Both the position numbers and the translations under genes were made by a program. The notes under the pieces are model-generated. The model saw only the letters and a program-made list of their open reading frames with translations. It had not been told where the DNA came from and did no database searches. A stretch of 37,432 bases of DNA from an uncultured Oscillibacter sp. (GTDB taxonomy: Bacteria > Bacillota > Clostridia > Oscillospirales > Oscillospiraceae), in contig CATNDJ010000017.1 in assembly GCA_950097265.1 (NCBI GenBank), positions 1-37,432 on the forward strand. Direction: 5' to 3'. Each line of letters starts with the position of its first letter. Positions within the stretch are counted from its first letter, which is position 1. Positions 30,211 to 37,432 of the stretch are shown one piece after another.

Positions 30211-31461
30211 TTAGCCCTCCGGGCCGTCCTTTCCGCTGTCACTGGTCCCGCCGCCTTCGCTGGTTCCGCCGTTCCCGGTGCCTCCGGCAGAGGTCCCGGA
30301 GCTCCCGGCGGAAATGAAGCCGTTGATAAACGCCTCGTCGTCCCAGGCCGTGCAGTCGTCCCGCAGAGATCCCCGCCAGAGGGTCAGGTCCTGCTCAAAG
30401 GCGTTCAGCGTTCCCGCCACGGCGGTGTCGCTTACCCGGACGCTGAACTGCTGGCGGTCCCAGTAGGCCACGCCCTCCTTCAGGTCTCCCAGAATCATGG
30501 GGATCTTCCCATCCTTCGTGGGCACCGTGCCGTTGTCATAGGTCTTCACCGGCAGGGTGTGGGGGCCCACGCACAGCCGCAGCTGGTGCGGGTCCGCCGG
30601 GTTCGGGGTAAGAAGATACCGCCCGTTAGCGTCCTTCAGCGTCCCCAGCCATAAAAGGCCGTCGTCGTTGGTAATCAGCTTGCTGCTGGACCGGAAGGCG
30701 GAACCCAGGCCCACCCAGGCCTTCAAGATGCCGTCCAGGTCCTTCAGGTCCTTGGCCGTCTTGGCTCCGATCACCCCCAGGATTTCCCGGTTGGCGGTCA
30801 CCCGGGCCTCGTCCGCCAGCCACTCTTGCACCACGGCGGCGATGTTGCTGTCGCTGTCCGCCATCAGTTCGTTGGTTACCGGGAGATAGCCGCCCCGTTT
30901 CTCAATCTCATAGCTGAGGGTGGTGAACTGCGGCGTGGCGGTCCTGCCGAACTTCGCCGCCTCCGCCACGGTGGCAAAGCCCTGGTGCTGACTCCGCTTC
31001 TTGATGGTCCGCCGCCCGCTGGGCGTGGTGACGGGGATAATCCGCACCTCCCCCAGGAGGCTCTCCTTCGTCTCCCGCAGACTGAGAATTTTGGTCACGA
31101 TGTCCGGCGGCACCGTATAGCCGCCGTCGGCGTCCGCTCCCTCATTCAGCATCTCCCCGGCGGCCTTCATCCGGGGGAAGCCCGCCCGGGCCGCCGCCGC
31201 GAAGGACTTCACCGCCTCGGCGTAGCCGTCCGGCTTTTCCTCCTGGCCGGGAGTGAACACCTTCCGCTGTCCCTCCGCCTCCCAAGCCCGGCCCTCCTCG
31301 GCAAGCTGACTCTCGGCGGCATCAATTTCGGCGTTCATTTTGGCCACCTCGGCCAGAAGGTTCTTGTGGGCCTCGAAGTCCTTCTTCGTCAGAAGGTCGT
31401 TGCCCTCCTTCAGCTTCGCCGCCCGGTTGCTCTTCATCTCCAAAAGTTCCTGATACGTCAT
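30211..31461 (-). CDS. Major capsid protein, HK97 fold
   Basis: A 416-residue HK97-type capsid protein. The first 100 residues are a charged coiled-coil scaffolding domain (delta domain) expected to be removed by the protease. The mature part includes GGYTVPPDIVTKILSLRETK, the E-loop-like region near RRTIKKRSQHQGFATVAEAA, and MILGDLKEGVAYWDRQQFSV near the end. The C-terminus carries an unusual Gly/Ser/Thr-rich tail of about 30 residues. It follows the protease gene, overlapping by 4 bases, the normal portal-protease-capsid order. Confidence 0.93.
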   Translation of the reverse strand: MTYQELLEMKSNRAAKLKEGNDLLTKKDFEAHKNLLAEVAKMNAEIDAAESQLAEEGRAWEAEGQRKVFTPGQEEKPDGYAEAVKSFAAAARAGFPRMKAAGEMLNEGADADGGYTVPPDIVTKILSLRETKESLLGEVRIIPVTTPSGRRTIKKRSQHQGFATVAEAAKFGRTATPQFTTLSYEIEKRGGYLPVTNELMADSDSNIAAVVQEWLADEARVTANREILGVIGAKTAKDLKDLDGILKAWVGLGSAFRSSSKLITNDDGLLWLGTLKDANGRYLLTPNPADPHQLRLCVGPHTLPVKTYDNGTVPTKDGKIPMILGDLKEGVAYWDRQQFSVRVSDTAVAGTLNAFEQDLTLWRGSLRDDCTAWDDEAFINGFISAGSSGTSAGGTGNGGTSEGGGTSDSGKDGPEG

Positions 31462-32165
31462 TTCTCAAAACCTCCATAACGCATTTCTTCCTGCTCCTGC
31501 ATGGCCCGCGCCAGCAGGAACACATCATCATCACCGGCCTCCGCCGGATTGGGCACAGGGGGGACCTCCTCGCCGTAGCGCTTGCTCTTGGTCACCCCGG
31601 CCCCAGGCTGGGCAGGGACGGCCACGAAGGATATCTCATAGGCGTCCGTCACCTCGTCCAGGTCGAACCAGCACGATTTCCCGTCGTACTCCCGGCCGCC
31701 GATGTGACGGCAGATGGTCTCCCGCTGATTCGCCCCGCAGATGGAGCAGAGGACCTTCCCCACGGCCAGCCCCACGGAGCACTCCCGGAGGATGCCGCTC
31801 TCAATGGCGGAGATCATATCCGCGGTGGAGTCCGTTCGGGGCATGTAGCACCGCAGAACCAGGGTCTTGTTCCCCCCTTCGCCCTCCACCTTGGCGGCGT
31901 AGACCCGGGCGGTCTGGGCGGCGGCGCTCCACTTGTGGTCCTGAAGCACCGGCAGGCCCACGAACTTCTCCGCCATCTGCTTCAGCGCCCCGGCGGTGAA
32001 GCGCTCGTGGTCTCGGTCCACCTGCTCGCCGCAGGCCGCCAGCTTGAAGACGAACACCTCCCCGGCATCCAGCGTCCGCAGGGTCTGCTTGTTGATCAGC
32101 AGCATATCCATCTCCGTGGGCGCAATGCTCTTTTCGACTCTGGCCGATTTCAAAATCTGTTTCAT
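31458..32165 (-). CDS. Phage prohead protease-like protein with a CxxC insert
   Basis: A 235-residue protein from the ATG at 32165 (ATGA overlap with the portal stop); the longer frame upstream is inside the portal gene. VDRDHERFTAGALKQMAEKF, VLQDHKW and GILRECSVGLAVG carry the His and Ser expected for a HK97/XkdF-type prohead serine protease. After the Ser there is a Cys-rich insert, CSICG followed by C and H, that may bind zinc. The C-terminal 40 residues are charged. It sits between portal and capsid and should trim the capsid delta domain. Confidence 0.82.
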   Translation of the reverse strand: MKQILKSARVEKSIAPTEMDMLLINKQTLRTLDAGEVFVFKLAACGEQVDRDHERFTAGALKQMAEKFVGLPVLQDHKWSAAAQTARVYAAKVEGEGGNKTLVLRCYMPRTDSTADMISAIESGILRECSVGLAVGKVLCSICGANQRETICRHIGGREYDGKSCWFDLDEVTDAYEISFVAVPAQPGAGVTKSKRYGEEVPPVPNPAEAGDDDVFLLARAMQEQEEMRYGGFEK

Positions 32166-33484
32166 GATTCCTCTCCTTCCGGCGCCTCCGCCTGGCGACC
32201 CATGGCCCGGAGCACGCTCAACCGGGCCCACTGTTCCAGCGGCCCGAAGTTCCAGCTGGCGAAGTACTGCTCTCCGCCGGGGATGGGTCCCATGTCCTCC
32301 AGGCCGCGGATTTCATCGGCGTTGAGGCCGCCGATCTCCCGCATGGTCCGGTACCACGCCGCCTGGGCGGCGGAGTCACCCTTGAGGAAGACCTTCAGCT
32401 CCCGCTTGATGCGAAGGCCCCCGGCCCGCTCGCTGGGCAGGAGCAGCTTGTAGCTGTCCTCCTGGCCCCATTGGGTTTCATAGCCCAGGAGCGTGTAATT
32501 GACGTACTCAATGCCGTTTTGCTCGTTGCTTTCGTAACTCTGTTTCCCGGCGTAAGCCAGATGAAGCGGCACGCCGAAGAACCGGCACAGGTCCGCCACC
32601 CGGACCTCGTTGCTCTCCACGAACTGGGCGTCGGTGTTGCTCATGGAAATGGGCTGGTACTTCAATCCCAAATCCAGCACGGCCAGCCGGAAGGCGTTCC
32701 CCGGCCCCCGGTGGATGGATTCCCAGGACTTGCGCAGCTGCTCCTTGGGGTCCACCAGGACCTTGGTCTTGTCGGGCTGGTCCTGCCAATAGGGCTTTCC
32801 CAGGTCCGCGTCGGTAGTCAGGACGCCGCAGGGCTGGCCGCCATTCTGCCAGGTGGAGTTTTCGTACTGCTGGGCCGCCCTGGCGGTGGCCAGGGTCATG
32901 GAGGCCCGTTTCAGGACGCTGATACCCTCTAGGCCATCCTCACTGTAGGCTTTGTAATGCAGCACATCGTCCGGCCGCAGCACCGTCCGCTCCCCGGTTG
33001 CGGGGTGGGTGAAGAAATACCAGAGACGCCCGGCGAGGTCCACCTGGATGGACACATGGTCCGGCGGCAAGGGGATCAGCTCCCGGGGGTGGCCGGAGGA
33101 GGGGTCCCGGCTGATCCAAGCGTAGGCGTTCCCCCGGAGCAGCTGGTTGCAGAGCATCAGCCGCTGATAGTCGAAGGTCGTCATGGCCTCGTTGGCCCGA
33201 CCCCAGAGGACGCGCCCCAGGCGGTGGTCTGCCAGGCGCTCCTTGGTCCGCTCGTTCATGATGTACACCGGCAGCACCGCCATGGAGGTAGAGAGCACCT
33301 CCACGCACCTGTTCACCGTGGAGACCTTCATGGCCTTGTCCCGGCTCATAGAGACGTCCTCGCTTCCGGTCAACCACCCGGCGGGGTTGTCCAGGGTCAG
33401 CGCGCGGACCGCGCCGCCGCCCAGGCTCTTCCAGGGGCTGTCCAGCGTCCGTCCGGCCCGGACCAGGCCCTTGCGCAAGCTCAC
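32162..33484 (-). CDS. Phage portal protein, HK97-type
   Basis: A 440-residue portal, starting at a GTG (33484) with GAAAGGAG upstream, overlapping the small membrane gene. VSTVNRCVEVLSTSMAVLPV, LLRGNAYAWISRDPSSGHPR and LCRFFGVPLHLAYAGKQSYE followed by SNEQNGIEYV are conserved in HK97-type portals. It forms the dodecameric ring through which DNA is packaged by the terminase encoded upstream. Confidence 0.95.
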   Translation of the reverse strand: MSLRKGLVRAGRTLDSPWKSLGGGAVRALTLDNPAGWLTGSEDVSMSRDKAMKVSTVNRCVEVLSTSMAVLPVYIMNERTKERLADHRLGRVLWGRANEAMTTFDYQRLMLCNQLLRGNAYAWISRDPSSGHPRELIPLPPDHVSIQVDLAGRLWYFFTHPATGERTVLRPDDVLHYKAYSEDGLEGISVLKRASMTLATARAAQQYENSTWQNGGQPCGVLTTDADLGKPYWQDQPDKTKVLVDPKEQLRKSWESIHRGPGNAFRLAVLDLGLKYQPISMSNTDAQFVESNEVRVADLCRFFGVPLHLAYAGKQSYESNEQNGIEYVNYTLLGYETQWGQEDSYKLLLPSERAGGLRIKRELKVFLKGDSAAQAAWYRTMREIGGLNADEIRGLEDMGPIPGGEQYFASWNFGPLEQWARLSVLRAMGRQAEAPEGEES

Positions 33485-33675
33485 TCGGCATCAGCTCCTT
33501 TCTCCGTTTCGCCGCCCCAGAGGGACAGCACGGCCCCGGCGATCATCAAACCGCCGCCCGCAATCAGCCCGGCGGGCAGGTAGATCAGGCCCGCGCCCAT
33601 CGCCACCAGCGCGGCGCCACCCAGCAGGGCCAGCTCCGCCAGGTGCTTCACAAGTCCATTCGCAATTGCTTTCAA
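33481..33675 (-). CDS. Small membrane protein between terminase and portal
   Basis: A 64-residue protein from a TTG start (33675) with AGGAGG 8 bases upstream. It has two hydrophobic segments (about 14-30 and 34-53; LGGAALVAMGAGLIYLPAG and LMIAGAVLSLWG) and an acidic end. Its place within the packaging genes is common in Clostridial prophages but its role is unknown. Confidence 0.75.
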   Translation of the reverse strand: MKAIANGLVKHLAELALLGGAALVAMGAGLIYLPAGLIAGGGLMIAGAVLSLWGGETEKGADAE

Positions 33676-33687
33676 CGTAATTCCTCC

Positions 33688-35430
33688 TCACAGGTGATAA
33701 TCTCTGGTCCTCATAGCTTCCGCCAGGTCCGGCGGCTGGGCTTTCCAAGCCAGCCACGCCGCCACGGCGATAATCCAGGCCACCGTGATGTCGATGCGCC
33801 CGACGCTCCGGTCCTTCATGGGTTTGATGTTCTCGTTCCCGTCTACCGCGCAGCGGACGTTCCCGAAGCACCACCGGGCGCAGGTATTGTGAACATGGAG
33901 CATCTCCCGCCCCCGCAGCATCCGCTCGATCTCCTTCATGGCCGGGCTCATGCCCACCATGGTCTGGGAGATGGAGATAACCTGGACGCCCGCGTCCTGG
34001 AGCTGGGGCGTCAGGGTGTCCGCCAGATGGGCGTCGACGCCGAGATACAAAAGCTGGTATTGCTCCTTTGCCTCCAGCACCGCGTCCACCATGTCCCGGA
34101 AGTCCACCATGTCCCCGGCGCACAGGCTCAGGAATCCGGCCCGCTCCCAGTCCCGGAAGGGCATACCGTCCGCCTTCTCCGCCTCCAGCACCGTCTGCCG
34201 GGGCTTCCAGGCTCTAAACAGCGCCACCGCCGTCTCCAGGCCCGGCTGGGGCGGGAATACCAGCACAAAGGCCGTCAGGTCCGTGGTCTTAGAGAGGTCC
34301 AGCCCGCCGAAGCACCGCTTGCCTGTCAGGTGTTCCTTGATCCACGCCTCACGCTCCGCCTTGGCGGAGGGCCCGATCTGGGTCTTGTCGTACAGCGTCA
34401 GGGGGAGCCACCCCACGTCTTTGGTGGAGATCCACTCATTGAGCCGCAGCCAGCGGAACGCCCGCTCCGCCGCCTCGCTCTGCTTCGCCGCCCTGGCCGC
34501 CGCCCGAAACTTCCGGGCCTTCAGCGTCACGCCATAGGAGGGGTTGCAGGCTTTCCAGAGCTCCTCATCGTAGATGTCCAGGTCCTTGAGTTTGTCCGGG
34601 TCATCCCCGGTGAGGACGGACACGCCGTACATCACCGGCAGCCATTCCGGATCGTCTGCGTCCTGGGGCCGCTCCGGCTTCCCCTGACGCCAGGTCAGAA
34701 TCCTCCGGCACTTCTCGTGGACCTCCCAGCCGATGGAGGCCCGGTCCGGGTCGTCTCCGGCGGTGGTCAGCACCAGAACCGTCTGCTGGCGCCGGGCGGC
34801 GTCGGAGCCGGTGGTGAGCACTTCCCAGCGGGCCCGGCCCTTCCGGCCCTTCCAGGCGTGGAGTTCGTCGCAGAGGATGGCGGAGAAGGAGGGACCGTGC
34901 TTGTTCTCCACGTCCCCGGAGTAGACCTTCATCACGCCGCCGAATCGGGTGCGGATTTCCCGCACGCTGTCCCGGCACCATGCCAGGGGTTTGTGGGCGG
35001 GCTGGCTGAGGGCGGTGTTCTCCACCATGTACTTGGCGCACTTGTAGATGATATCCGCGTTTTCCTTGTCTACGGCGAAGATGCCCACATTGGAAAGGGC
35101 TTCGCCGTCCGCCAGAAGGTGGTACAGTCCCAGGCCGGCAGCAAATTCGCTCTTGCCGTTTTTCTTTGGAATTTCGTTGTACAAAAACCGCCGGTACCGG
35201 ACCCAGCTCCCGTCGTCGTCCCGGACCTGGACGCCGTAGAACTCCCGGATGATCTGTTCCTGCCAGGGAAGGAGTTCAAAGGGGCGGCCCGCCCACTCGT
35301 TCTGGCCGAAGACCAGCAGGCCGAAGAAGCGGAACACCCGGTCCACGGATTCCTGGCTGTACCGCAGCTCCGCCCCGTCATCCGGGACAGGCACATGAAT
35401 GAATGGCGTCAGCCAGACGGCTTCAGGCAT
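33688..35430 (-). CDS. Terminase large subunit
   Basis: A 580-residue protein. Walker A-like IPKKNGKSE is at about 87-95 and Walker B ILCDELH at about 185-191. A C-terminal RNase H-like nuclease follows, with GGLDLSKTTDLTAFVLVFP and YLGVDAHLAD supplying acidic residues. It translocates DNA into the procapsid through the portal and cuts the concatemer. It overlaps the small subunit gene by 8 bases. Confidence 0.96.
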   Translation of the reverse strand: MPEAVWLTPFIHVPVPDDGAELRYSQESVDRVFRFFGLLVFGQNEWAGRPFELLPWQEQIIREFYGVQVRDDDGSWVRYRRFLYNEIPKKNGKSEFAAGLGLYHLLADGEALSNVGIFAVDKENADIIYKCAKYMVENTALSQPAHKPLAWCRDSVREIRTRFGGVMKVYSGDVENKHGPSFSAILCDELHAWKGRKGRARWEVLTTGSDAARRQQTVLVLTTAGDDPDRASIGWEVHEKCRRILTWRQGKPERPQDADDPEWLPVMYGVSVLTGDDPDKLKDLDIYDEELWKACNPSYGVTLKARKFRAAARAAKQSEAAERAFRWLRLNEWISTKDVGWLPLTLYDKTQIGPSAKAEREAWIKEHLTGKRCFGGLDLSKTTDLTAFVLVFPPQPGLETAVALFRAWKPRQTVLEAEKADGMPFRDWERAGFLSLCAGDMVDFRDMVDAVLEAKEQYQLLYLGVDAHLADTLTPQLQDAGVQVISISQTMVGMSPAMKEIERMLRGREMLHVHNTCARWCFGNVRCAVDGNENIKPMKDRSVGRIDITVAWIIAVAAWLAWKAQPPDLAEAMRTRDYHL

Positions 35431-35911
35431 AGCGGTCCCCCGCCTGGATCAGCTGGAGGAAGGGGTTATCATCCTCCGTTTTCTGCCGGGCGCTTTCCGG
35501 CACCACCAGGCGGCAGCGGCTGGTGACCGTGAGGCCCATGTCGTTGGCACAGTTCCGGGCTTGCTTGAAGTAGCGCTCCTGGATGCGGCCCCACGCCTCC
35601 GCCTGTTCCTGGTCCCGCCGGGCCAGGGTCTGCTCCGCCTCCCCGGTGGCGATGATCCACTGATGCTGGACCACCAGATACCGGCCCAGGGTATCGGCGT
35701 CCAAGTCCGTATAGAGCCCGGCGGCGATCAGCCGCTTGCCCAGGGTCCGAAAGTCCTTTTTCAGCGCCTCCGGCAGCCACTTGGGCGGTTTGGCCGTCTT
35801 GGAGAGCTCCACGCGGGCCTCGCGGCTCCGGCGCTCCGCCTCCTCGGCCTTACTCAGATGCTTCAGTCCCTTGGCCTTGATCAGGTCCGTGGGCTGTCTC
35901 GGTCCCGGCAT
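35423..35911 (-). CDS. Terminase small subunit, P27 family
   Basis: A 162-residue protein from the ATG at 35911, preceded by GGAAAGGGGG; an in-frame TTG at 35941 lies inside the preceding gene and has no ribosome site. MPGPRQPTDLIKAKGLKHLS, PPKWLPEALKKDFRTLGKRL and VPESARQKTEDDNPFLQLIQ are characteristic of P27-type small subunits. It recognises viral DNA and supplies it to the large subunit. Confidence 0.9.
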   Translation of the reverse strand: MPGPRQPTDLIKAKGLKHLSKAEEAERRSREARVELSKTAKPPKWLPEALKKDFRTLGKRLIAAGLYTDLDADTLGRYLVVQHQWIIATGEAEQTLARRDQEQAEAWGRIQERYFKQARNCANDMGLTVTSRCRLVVPESARQKTEDDNPFLQLIQAGDRYA

Positions 35912-37301
35912 ATCGGACGCCCCCTTTCCCAAGTTCCCCAATCAACTCCCGCTCCCGCCCGGACAATATCCATTTTGTTGCCGCCGCACGCTCAGCCACC
36001 GCGCGCTCCTCCGCCGCACGCCCAGCCGCCGCGCGTTCCGCCTTCTCATGCTCAACCGCCGCATGTTCTGAAATTAAAAAGCCGCCTCCATAAATTGCTT
36101 TTCGACTCTCCCGCTGACAGTCCAGAACACGGACAAACAAGGCTTCCTCCGCCCCGACCTGAAGAATCTGCCCGTATTTCGCCAAACGGTAAACGGCGCT
36201 TGTAAGGACCTCCATGGGGTACACGTATCCCGGAAGCTCCGCGGCCTGCTCTTTCCGATTCATGTCGTTCGCTGCTTTGACCGCCTGGTAAAGGTCCGGG
36301 GCGGTCTCAATCCGCCAATCACCGAGATTTGTCACAAAGGATGTATTTACCACCGCACCGTTATGGTAAGTCACACTCACGCCGGTGGGCAGATAATTGC
36401 AAGCGCCGGAGGCGATGGAAAACAAGGTCAGCGCCGGGGCGAAGAGGAAATACCGGATTTTGCGCTCGATGTAAAACCGGCAGATTTCACTAAGAATGGA
36501 GAAGGGCGGGTTGTCGATCACCACGCAGCCCGCAGGATACTCCGCGCTCTGGTAATCGCCGCCCGGATAGAATGGCCGCAGAACCTCGGCCCCCTCCAGG
36601 CCGTAACGCCGCAGGGCCCAGTCCCGCACACACGCATAGACGTTCTCCGGAGTGTAACAGTCGTCCGTAGTCAGCTTCGGCTTGAATTTCTCTACAAATC
36701 CCCGGTACTTCTCCGTCTCTTCCGGTTCCATGTTCGCTCCGCCCTGTCCCGGAGCGGCGCGGGTATATTCCCGAACCTCCACGCTCTTGTCCGTATTCGG
36801 AGAAGCGGCCTGCCCAATGGGAAACGCCTCGACGGAGGCCGCGTCAAAGCCGATAATTCCGGTATCAAAGCGCAGCGCCTTTAACCCTTCCAGCTCGATC
36901 CGAAGCATAGGCTCATCCCATGAGGCCGTCTCGCTCATCCGGTTATCCGCCAGGATATACGCCTTGCGCTGGGCTTCGGTGAGGCTGCTGATCAGGACGC
37001 AGGGGACCTCCGTCATTCCCTCCGCCCGCGCCGCCTCCACCCGGCCGTGCCCGGCGATGATGTTGTTGTCAAAGTCGATCAGCACCGGCGTCACGAAGCC
37101 GAACTCCCGCAGGCTGGCCCGTATCTGGGCGATCTGCTTCTTGCTGTGGACTCTGGCGTTGTTCGAGTAGGGGACCAGCTCGTCGATGGGCAGCGTCAGC
37201 AGCTGCTCCGCCGCTACCCGCACCGTCTGGTCATCCTGGGTGGGCGCCGCGCTTACGCCGCCCCTGCCGGCTGTCCCGCCGGCTGATTTTTTCGCGCCCA
37301 T
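35850..37301 (-). CDS. ParB-like nuclease domain fused to an adenine methyltransferase-like domain
   Basis: A 483-residue protein from the ATG at 37301 (AAAGGA upstream); an upstream GTG frame at 37370 lacks a ribosome site. Residues about 34-110 form a ParB/Srx domain with LPIDELVPYSNNARVHSKKQ and GHGR (84-87). Residues about 215-345 form a DNA N6-adenine methyltransferase-like domain with TDDCYTPENVYACVRDW and the motif IV-like DNPPFS at about 263. A segment of (E-R-A-A-A)-type repeats lies at about 413-441, followed by a basic tail. Such ParB-methyltransferase proteins sit before terminase genes in many phages and may protect viral DNA. Target site and activity are unknown. Confidence 0.85.
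   Translation of the reverse strand: MGAKKSAGGTAGRGGVSAAPTQDDQTVRVAAEQLLTLPIDELVPYSNNARVHSKKQIAQIRASLREFGFVTPVLIDFDNNIIAGHGRVEAARAEGMTEVPCVLISSLTEAQRKAYILADNRMSETASWDEPMLRIELEGLKALRFDTGIIGFDAASVEAFPIGQAASPNTDKSVEVREYTRAAPGQGGANMEPEETEKYRGFVEKFKPKLTTDDCYTPENVYACVRDWALRRYGLEGAEVLRPFYPGGDYQSAEYPAGCVVIDNPPFSILSEICRFYIERKIRYFLFAPALTLFSIASGACNYLPTGVSVTYHNGAVVNTSFVTNLGDWRIETAPDLYQAVKAANDMNRKEQAAELPGYVYPMEVLTSAVYRLAKYGQILQVGAEEALFVRVLDCQRESRKAIYGGGFLISEHAAVEHEKAERAAAGRAAEERAVAERAAATKWILSGRERELIGELGKGGVRYAGTETAHGPDQGQGTEASE
35990..36070 (-). repeat. Degenerate 15-base tandem repeat in the ParB/methyltransferase gene
   Basis: About five imperfect copies of a unit coding for [E/G]-R/H-A-A-[A/V/E] (for example GAGCGCGCGGTGGCT and GAGCGTGCGGCGGCA) lie in the 3' part of the gene. 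The encoded stretch is probably a long helix linking the methyltransferase domain to the C-terminal tail. Copy number may vary between strains. Confidence 0.65.
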
Positions 37302-37390
37302 TTGTCGTCCTTTCCGCCGCTCAAGCGGCTTTGGCCTCCCTGAAATTCCGCCGTGGGGGAAAAATCCCACACGGAGGAGGGCCCGCGGTA

Positions 37391-37432
37391 TTACGCCGTT
37401 TGGCCGAAACTTTCTTGACCGGGGGGCGGGTC
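37391..37432 (-). CDS. Possible 3' end of the preceding phage gene
   Basis: The last 13 codons of a minus-strand frame run in from the window edge and end in TAA at 37391-37393 (...PGQESFGQTA). The stretch is too short to judge. Between it and the ParB gene lie only an imperfect hairpin (37351-37374) and the ribosome site. Confidence 0.2.
   Translation of the reverse strand, partial: DPPPGQESFGQTA

Larger units (their letters stand above)
10245..37432. mobile_element. Contractile-tailed prophage, left part (right end outside window)
   Basis: From the split GH18 gene to the right edge, nearly all genes are phage late genes on the minus strand, in the classical order from DNA packaging through head, tail and baseplate to lysis. 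Sheath, tube and baseplate J proteins show a myovirus-type contractile tail related in layout to PBSX. Most gene junctions overlap or nearly touch, and no broken structural gene was noticed, so the late module looks intact. Lysogeny, integration and replication genes are absent from the window and should lie to the right of 37432. Two plus-strand cargo loci (10313-12038 and 25491-25803) have their own promoters and terminators. Confidence 0.93.

Noticed and set aside
33643-35526. 627-codon plus-strand open frame opposite the terminase
   Set aside because: Shadow of the high-GC terminase genes; low-complexity Pro/Gly/His/Val-rich translation without motifs and opposite genes with clear Walker motifs.
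37351-37374. Hairpin before the ParB gene as a terminator
   Set aside because: Imperfect stem with no T run on either side; it may only be a leader structure.
1-37432. CRISPR array, rRNA or tRNA genes
   Set aside because: No regularly spaced direct repeats and no cloverleaf or rRNA-like sequence noticed by reading; a tRNAscan run was not possible.

Overview
The window comes from a high-GC Firmicute, most likely a gut Oscillospiraceae-type Clostridium (Flavonifractor / Lawsonibacter-like). This is inferred from the roughly 60-65% GC coding style, AGGAGG-type ribosome sites, the spore-type GH18 hydrolase and a PBSX/XkdM-type contractile-tail prophage. No 16S rRNA or other definitive marker is present, so the genus is an inference.

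Region 1 (1-9815) is host chromosome. It holds the end of a ferritin-like protein gene, a small zinc-ribbon protein, and a three-gene GntR / ABC-ATPase / ABC-permease operon on the minus strand with its own promoter and a long operator-like dyad. A plus-strand operon follows: BspA-type leucine-rich protein, VWA-like/putative metallopeptidase protein, MoxR-type AAA ATPase, and a NifU C-terminal-domain protein. Then purA-purB, the two enzymes that link IMP to AMP, have their own promoter and a strong terminator.

Region 2 (9816-10245) is the 3' end of a GH18 spore-type peptidoglycan hydrolase gene. Family homology stops abruptly near 10240, where phage DNA begins. I read this as the left attachment junction of a prophage inserted in the gene.

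Region 3 (about 10245-12040) is a lower-GC plus-strand cargo locus at the prophage edge. It has a sigma70-like promoter, a roughly 185-nt leader that folds into about five hairpins and ends in a terminator-like stem just before a Shine-Dalgarno, and then two unrecognised genes. The C-terminus of the first protein and the N-terminus of the second share a short Gly-rich beta-type motif, the arrangement seen in amyloid-signalling effector/sensor pairs. This is the best candidate for an undescribed system.

Region 4 (12042-37432, minus strand) is the late module of a contractile-tailed (myovirus-type) phage. Read in the transcription direction it runs: ParB/methyltransferase, small and large terminase, small membrane protein, portal, protease, HK97 capsid, SH3 protein, connectors, tail terminator, sheath, tube, tail chaperone with a canonical A AAA AAC frameshift site, tape measure, LysM/hub/baseplate genes, tail fibre and accessory proteins, a protein with two sigma region-4-like HTHs, small membrane proteins and a C39-type endolysin. 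A single plus-strand gene (25543-25767) with its own strong promoter and terminator interrupts this operon. It encodes a two-helix membrane protein and looks like a lysogenically expressed moron. Three 19-bp palindromes of the form TGTGTCCA-N3-TGGACACA are dispersed through the module. Integrase, repressor and replication genes are not in the window and would lie to the right.
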